A DNA stretch of 64,000 nucleotides from Erythrobacter fulvus (GTDB lineage Bacteria; Pseudomonadota; Alphaproteobacteria; Sphingomonadales; Sphingomonadaceae), in NCBI RefSeq assembly GCF_028595285.1, contig NZ_JAQQXQ010000012.1, positions 1 through 64,000 on the forward strand, given 5' to 3'. The position numbers and the translations under genes were made by a program. The notes under the pieces were generated by a model. The model saw only the letters and a program-made list of their open reading frames with translations. It was not told where the DNA came from and searched no databases. Position 1 is the first letter of the stretch; every line of letters begins with the position of its first letter. Positions 61,082 to 64,000 of this stretch are shown piece after piece.

Positions 61082-61809
61082 TTCTGCACCACCACCCATT
61101 CGATCGGCTCCTCGCTCGCGGCGGTCACCAGAGCGCTGTTGCCACTCCATAGCAGCCACGGGCGCCCCGCATAGTCCGGGCGCGCGCGGTCGCGCATCAG
61201 CCACAGGTCGCGCTGCAACGCGGCAGCGGTGTTGTGGCGCTGCTCGAAACCGCGCGACAGCTTAAGGATCACCGGCTTGCCCGCATGCATCTCGATCTGG
61301 TTGATCAGCGTCATCAGCTCGCTTTCCACTGCCGCGTCGCTGACCGCGGGAGCGCAGCTATCAGCCAGTCGCATCAGGCCGATGGCGGGCGGCAGCAAAT
61401 CGGGATCGCGCGGCACCATCTGCGCGAAAACGCCGCTCTGCAGGTCGGCCGGGGCGCAGGGGTCGAAATTGAGCACCACCCCGACCTGCAAGCCTTCGGC
61501 GCGCGCGCGCGAGAAACGATCAGCGAAACCGCCGGGGGCGTTGGCGGCAGGTTCCAGCACCAGAGGCAGATAGACGAACCGCGCGCCGATCGCCCTTAGC
61601 GTTTCGAACTTCACTGCGCCGCCAACTGGCGCCACCGCGCCCTGTTCGGGATAAAGCGTCTCGTCCGGACGCCATTCGCGCATGTCCCACCACAGCCAGC
61701 CGGCAAAGGCGATCGCCACCAGCACCGCCAGCGCCGCGACCCGCAGTATCCAGCGCCGTGCGCTCCCGCGCGGTGATTTGCGCGCCGGTTGCCTGCGCTT
61801 GCGAGCCAT
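61078..61809 (-). CDS. GH25 lysozyme-like membrane protein, catalytic residues missing
   Basis: A 243-residue protein with a very basic N-tail (MARKRRQPARKSPRG), one TM helix (ILRVAALAVLVAIAFAGWLWW) and an outer domain with the GH25 layout: ETLRAIGARFVYLPLVLEP, GLQVGVVLNF, and LKLSRGFEQRHN. In active GH25 enzymes the strand after 'PP' ends in Asp-x-Glu; here it is LPPAIGLMRLADS, so both acids are lost. It could bind glycan without cutting it. It is coupled with cdd (ATGA) and follows the UPF0262 gene by 14 bp. Confidence 0.72.
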   Translation of the reverse strand: MARKRRQPARKSPRGSARRWILRVAALAVLVAIAFAGWLWWDMREWRPDETLYPEQGAVAPVGGAVKFETLRAIGARFVYLPLVLEPAANAPGGFADRFSRARAEGLQVGVVLNFDPCAPADLQSGVFAQMVPRDPDLLPPAIGLMRLADSCAPAVSDAAVESELMTLINQIEMHAGKPVILKLSRGFEQRHNTAAALQRDLWLMRDRARPDYAGRPWLLWSGNSALVTAASEEPIEWVVVQK

Positions 61810-61823
61810 GCGTATTCCTGCCT

Positions 61824-62357
61824 TCAACCCTTGATGTGGAGCACGCAGATCAGCGTGAACAGGCGGCGTGCGGTCGCGAAGTCGGTCTCGACCTTGCCCT
61901 CAAGCCGTTCGAGTAGCAGTTCGGCGGCACTGTTGTGGATGCCCCGCCGCGCCATGTCGATGGTTTCGATCTCGGCCGGGGTCGCCTTGCGAATCGCCTG
62001 ATAATAGCTGTCGCAGATCGCGAAATATTCGCGGATCGGACGGCGGAAGCGGGCCATGCCGATCAGCAGCGTTTCAAGCAACTGGCCGCTCTCGTCGCTG
62101 ATATCCATCGCCAATCGCCCGTCATTGACCGAAAGGTGGAGGTGATACGGCCCTTTGGCCCCGCGTTCGGCGGCGCGCAGCGGTTTAAAGGTGTTTTCCT
62201 CGATCAGGTCATAGATCGCCACGCGACGTTCCTGTTCGACATCGGCGTTGCGCCACAGGATCGTCGCCTCGTCCAGCGTGACCTGGGCAATGCGATAGGC
62301 GCCCGGGCCTCCGGCGGCGGGCGAAATCGGCAGGGAATCGGGCGGCGTGTCGGCCAT
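61824..62357 (-). CDS. UPF0262 family protein
   Basis: A 177-residue cytoplasmic protein of an alphaproteobacterial family without known function. Recognised by the span WRNADVEQERRVAIYDLIEEN, KGPYHLHLSVNDGRLAMDI, the middle MARFRRPIREYFAICDSYYQAI and the end RGIHNSAAELLLERL...FATARRLFTLICVLH. It is the first gene of a UPF0262-GH25-like-cdd operon, divergent from dnaB. Confidence 0.9.
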   Translation of the reverse strand: MADTPPDSLPISPAAGGPGAYRIAQVTLDEATILWRNADVEQERRVAIYDLIEENTFKPLRAAERGAKGPYHLHLSVNDGRLAMDISDESGQLLETLLIGMARFRRPIREYFAICDSYYQAIRKATPAEIETIDMARRGIHNSAAELLLERLEGKVETDFATARRLFTLICVLHIKG

Positions 62358-62416
62358 GACACCTGCCTTCGCAGATGGAGGGCCCGCACTTCAAGCACTT
62401 CGATCAAATCTCCCCG

Positions 62417-62425
62417 CTATCCACA
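62417..62425 (+). promoter_or_regulatory. DnaA-box-like 9-mer upstream of dnaB
   Basis: CTATCCACA, one mismatch to the consensus TTATCCACA, 69 bp before the dnaB start and beside the A/T-rich ATGAAAAAATATTGG. A single 9-mer can occur by chance. Confidence 0.35.
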
Positions 62426-62493
62426 GCCGCATGAAAAAATATTGGCGCGTTTCGCCCTTGCGTGGCGCGCTGTGACATGGGCATCAGGGACCG

Positions 62494-64000
62494 ATGGCCG
62501 AACCCGAAAAAGTGACCCCGATCAACGCCTCATCTCCGGCGTCCGACACCGCTGCACGCAAGCTGCCGTCCAATCTTGAGGCGGAGGCGGCGTTCCTCGG
62601 CGCGGTGCTGATCGACAATCGCGTGATCGAGGAATTGCAGGTCCCGGTGCGCCCCGAACACTTCTTCGAACCGCTTCACCAGCGCATCTACGAACGCGTT
62701 CTGACGCTGATAAACCGCAATGCGACGGCCTCGCCCGTAACGCTGCGCCCCTATTTCGAGGCGGACGAGGCGCTGAAGGAGCTTGGCGGCACCTCTTATC
62801 TCGCACAGCTCACCGCCAGCGGCGCCGGCCTGCTTGCACCGCGCGAACTGGCCCAGCAGATCTATGATCTTGCACTTCTGCGCGAATTGGTGAGCGTGGG
62901 CCGCGATCTGGTTGAAGGTGCGCTCGACACCTCGGAAGACACCTCGCCGATGGACCGGATCGCGCAGGCCGAGGCAGACCTGTTCCGCGTCGCCGAAGGT
63001 GCCTCGACCGGCCGCGAGGCAGCGACTTTCCGCGATGCCGCGATGACAGCGATCAAGATGGCCGAGGCCGCGATGAATTCGGGCGGCGGCTTGTCGGGCA
63101 AGACGACGGGCCTCGAGACCATCGACCGCAAGACCTCCGGCCTGCACAATTCCGACCTCATCATCCTCGCCGGGCGTCCGGGTATGGGGAAGACCTCGCT
63201 CGCGACCAATATCGCCTTCAACTGCGCCGAGAAGCATCTCGAATGGCAGCGCGACGGCGGCGAGTTCAATTATGGTGCGCCGGTCGCCTTCTTCAGCCTG
63301 GAAATGAGCGCCGACCAGCTCGCCACCCGTATCCTTGCCGAGCAGGCCGAGATTTCGTCAGAGTCGCTGCGCAGCGGCAAGCTGACCAAGGAAGATTTCC
63401 AGCAGCTGTCCCGCGCCAGCCAGCGGCTGGCCGAACTGCCGCTCTATATCGACGACACCCCGGCACTCACCATCGCCGCCCTGCGCACCCGCGCGCGGCG
63501 CATGAAGCGACGGCACGATATCGGCCTTATCATCGTCGACTACCTGCAACTGCTGCAAGGCTCGGGCCGCGCCAACGACAACCGCGTGAACGAGATTTCG
63601 GAAATCAGCCGCGGCCTGAAGACGTTGGCGAAGGAGCTGCAGGTCCCGGTGATCGCGCTTTCGCAGCTCTCGCGTGCAGTCGAAAGCCGCGAGGACAAGC
63701 GCCCGCAGCTGTCCGACCTTCGCGAATCCGGCTCGATCGAGCAGGACGCGGACATGGTGTGGTTCATCTTCCGCGGCGATTACTATCACCTGCTGGTGAA
63801 GCCAGACACGCCCGACGCCAGCAGCCCGCCCGACGTGCAGGAGAAATACCGCGCGTGGGAGGAGAAGTTCGAACAGATGGTGGGCAAGGCGACGCTGATC
63901 GTCGCCAAGCAGCGCCATGGTTCCACCGGCAATGTGCCGCTCCATTTCCAGAGCGACATCACCAAATTCACTTCGCCCAATTTCAAGGATTATTCCGACT
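62494..64000 (+). CDS. dnaB: Replicative DNA helicase DnaB (3' end beyond window)
   Basis: The first 502 codons of DnaB, which runs off the right end. The N-terminal domain at about 25-130 begins RKLPSNLEAEAAFLGAVLID. The RecA-like ATPase has Walker A LAGRPGMGKTSLATN, AFFSLEMSADQLATRI, Walker B LIIVDYLQLL, and LRESGSIEQDADMV (arginine finger region). An insert of about 20 residues (KPDTPDASSPPDVQEKYRAW) sits near the late loop; insertions at this site are usual in alphaproteobacteria. The start is ATG 62494 with AGGGA upstream. Confidence 0.96.
   Translation, partial: MAEPEKVTPINASSPASDTAARKLPSNLEAEAAFLGAVLIDNRVIEELQVPVRPEHFFEPLHQRIYERVLTLINRNATASPVTLRPYFEADEALKELGGTSYLAQLTASGAGLLAPRELAQQIYDLALLRELVSVGRDLVEGALDTSEDTSPMDRIAQAEADLFRVAEGASTGREAATFRDAAMTAIKMAEAAMNSGGGLSGKTTGLETIDRKTSGLHNSDLIILAGRPGMGKTSLATNIAFNCAEKHLEWQRDGGEFNYGAPVAFFSLEMSADQLATRILAEQAEISSESLRSGKLTKEDFQQLSRASQRLAELPLYIDDTPALTIAALRTRARRMKRRHDIGLIIVDYLQLLQGSGRANDNRVNEISEISRGLKTLAKELQVPVIALSQLSRAVESREDKRPQLSDLRESGSIEQDADMVWFIFRGDYYHLLVKPDTPDASSPPDVQEKYRAWEEKFEQMVGKATLIVAKQRHGSTGNVPLHFQSDITKFTSPNFKDYSD

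Noticed and set aside
1..64000. CRISPR array, toxin-antitoxin pair, restriction or other defence operon
   Set aside because: No regularly spaced direct repeats and no recognisable defence-family proteins were seen; the unknown genes near the integrase give no specific signal.

Overview
The window reads as a chromosomal segment of a high-GC alphaproteobacterium of the Sphingomonadales, most likely Erythrobacteraceae (Erythrobacter/Altererythrobacter-like). The grounds are the gene orders (timA/secB/murJ/trpS, rpsT-dnaA, rpmH-rnpA-yidD-yidC-engB), a CC_3452-type small secreted protein, a UPF0262 protein and the codon use. This comes from family recognition by eye; no database was searched. No rRNA, tRNA, CRISPR array, complete insertion sequence or recognisable defence operon was seen.

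Layout. (1) About 1-4,600 is the edge of an integrated element: three or four orphan genes richer in A/T than the rest, then a P4-type tyrosine integrase with a repeated 16-bp motif upstream of it. (2) 4,650-9,920 holds an MFS transporter, a PimC/PimD-like pair of acyl-CoA dehydrogenases, a DUF1295 membrane protein and a decayed 3' remnant of an EAL-domain gene. (3) 9,946-13,573 is an envelope-linked block: CsgG-like protein, OmpR-type regulator, histidine kinase and lipoprotein, all on the minus strand. (4) 13,694-19,589 has smr-mltA-timA facing secB-murJ-trpS (cell wall and export). (5) 19,723-26,178 has a DUF4136 lipoprotein, then dut-coaBC and a membrane protein followed by ubiB-ubiE, all minus. 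(6) 26,236-33,280 is housekeeping: mutM, rpsT, dnaA, a DUF983 protein, a MoeB/ThiF-like protein, a sirtuin, dapB, nth and a DUF6491 lipoprotein. (7) 33,287-39,568 mixes metabolic genes (DAACS symporter, dapE, cupin, LysE exporter, S1/P1 nuclease, GST, VOC protein). (8) 39,644-43,583 is a tightly overlapped trehalose cluster, otsB-GH15-otsA, in which otsA lacks a normal start codon. (9) 43,677-50,240 has a MAPEG protein, an amidohydrolase and the engB-yidC-yidD-rnpA-rpmH block. (10) 50,385-64,000 has comM, a TonB-like protein, recQ, an HxlR regulator, rpmJ, galE, a second DUF4136-like protein, an M14 peptidase, cdd, a degenerate GH25 protein, UPF0262 and the start of dnaB.

The most unusual non-coding signal is a repeat of about 67 bp found twice (48,934-49,001 minus; 55,846-55,910 plus). 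The two copies share long identical linkers but carry different hairpin arms that still pair, as expected of a conserved RNA or REP-like structure. Other points of note are the ATA start of otsA, a 158-residue linker inside CoaBC, a MutM missing a zinc cysteine, a GH25 protein without its catalytic acids, and stacked hairpins between rpmH and rnpA. I found no convincing new multi-gene system; the repeat family and the CsgG/two-component block are the best candidates for follow-up.
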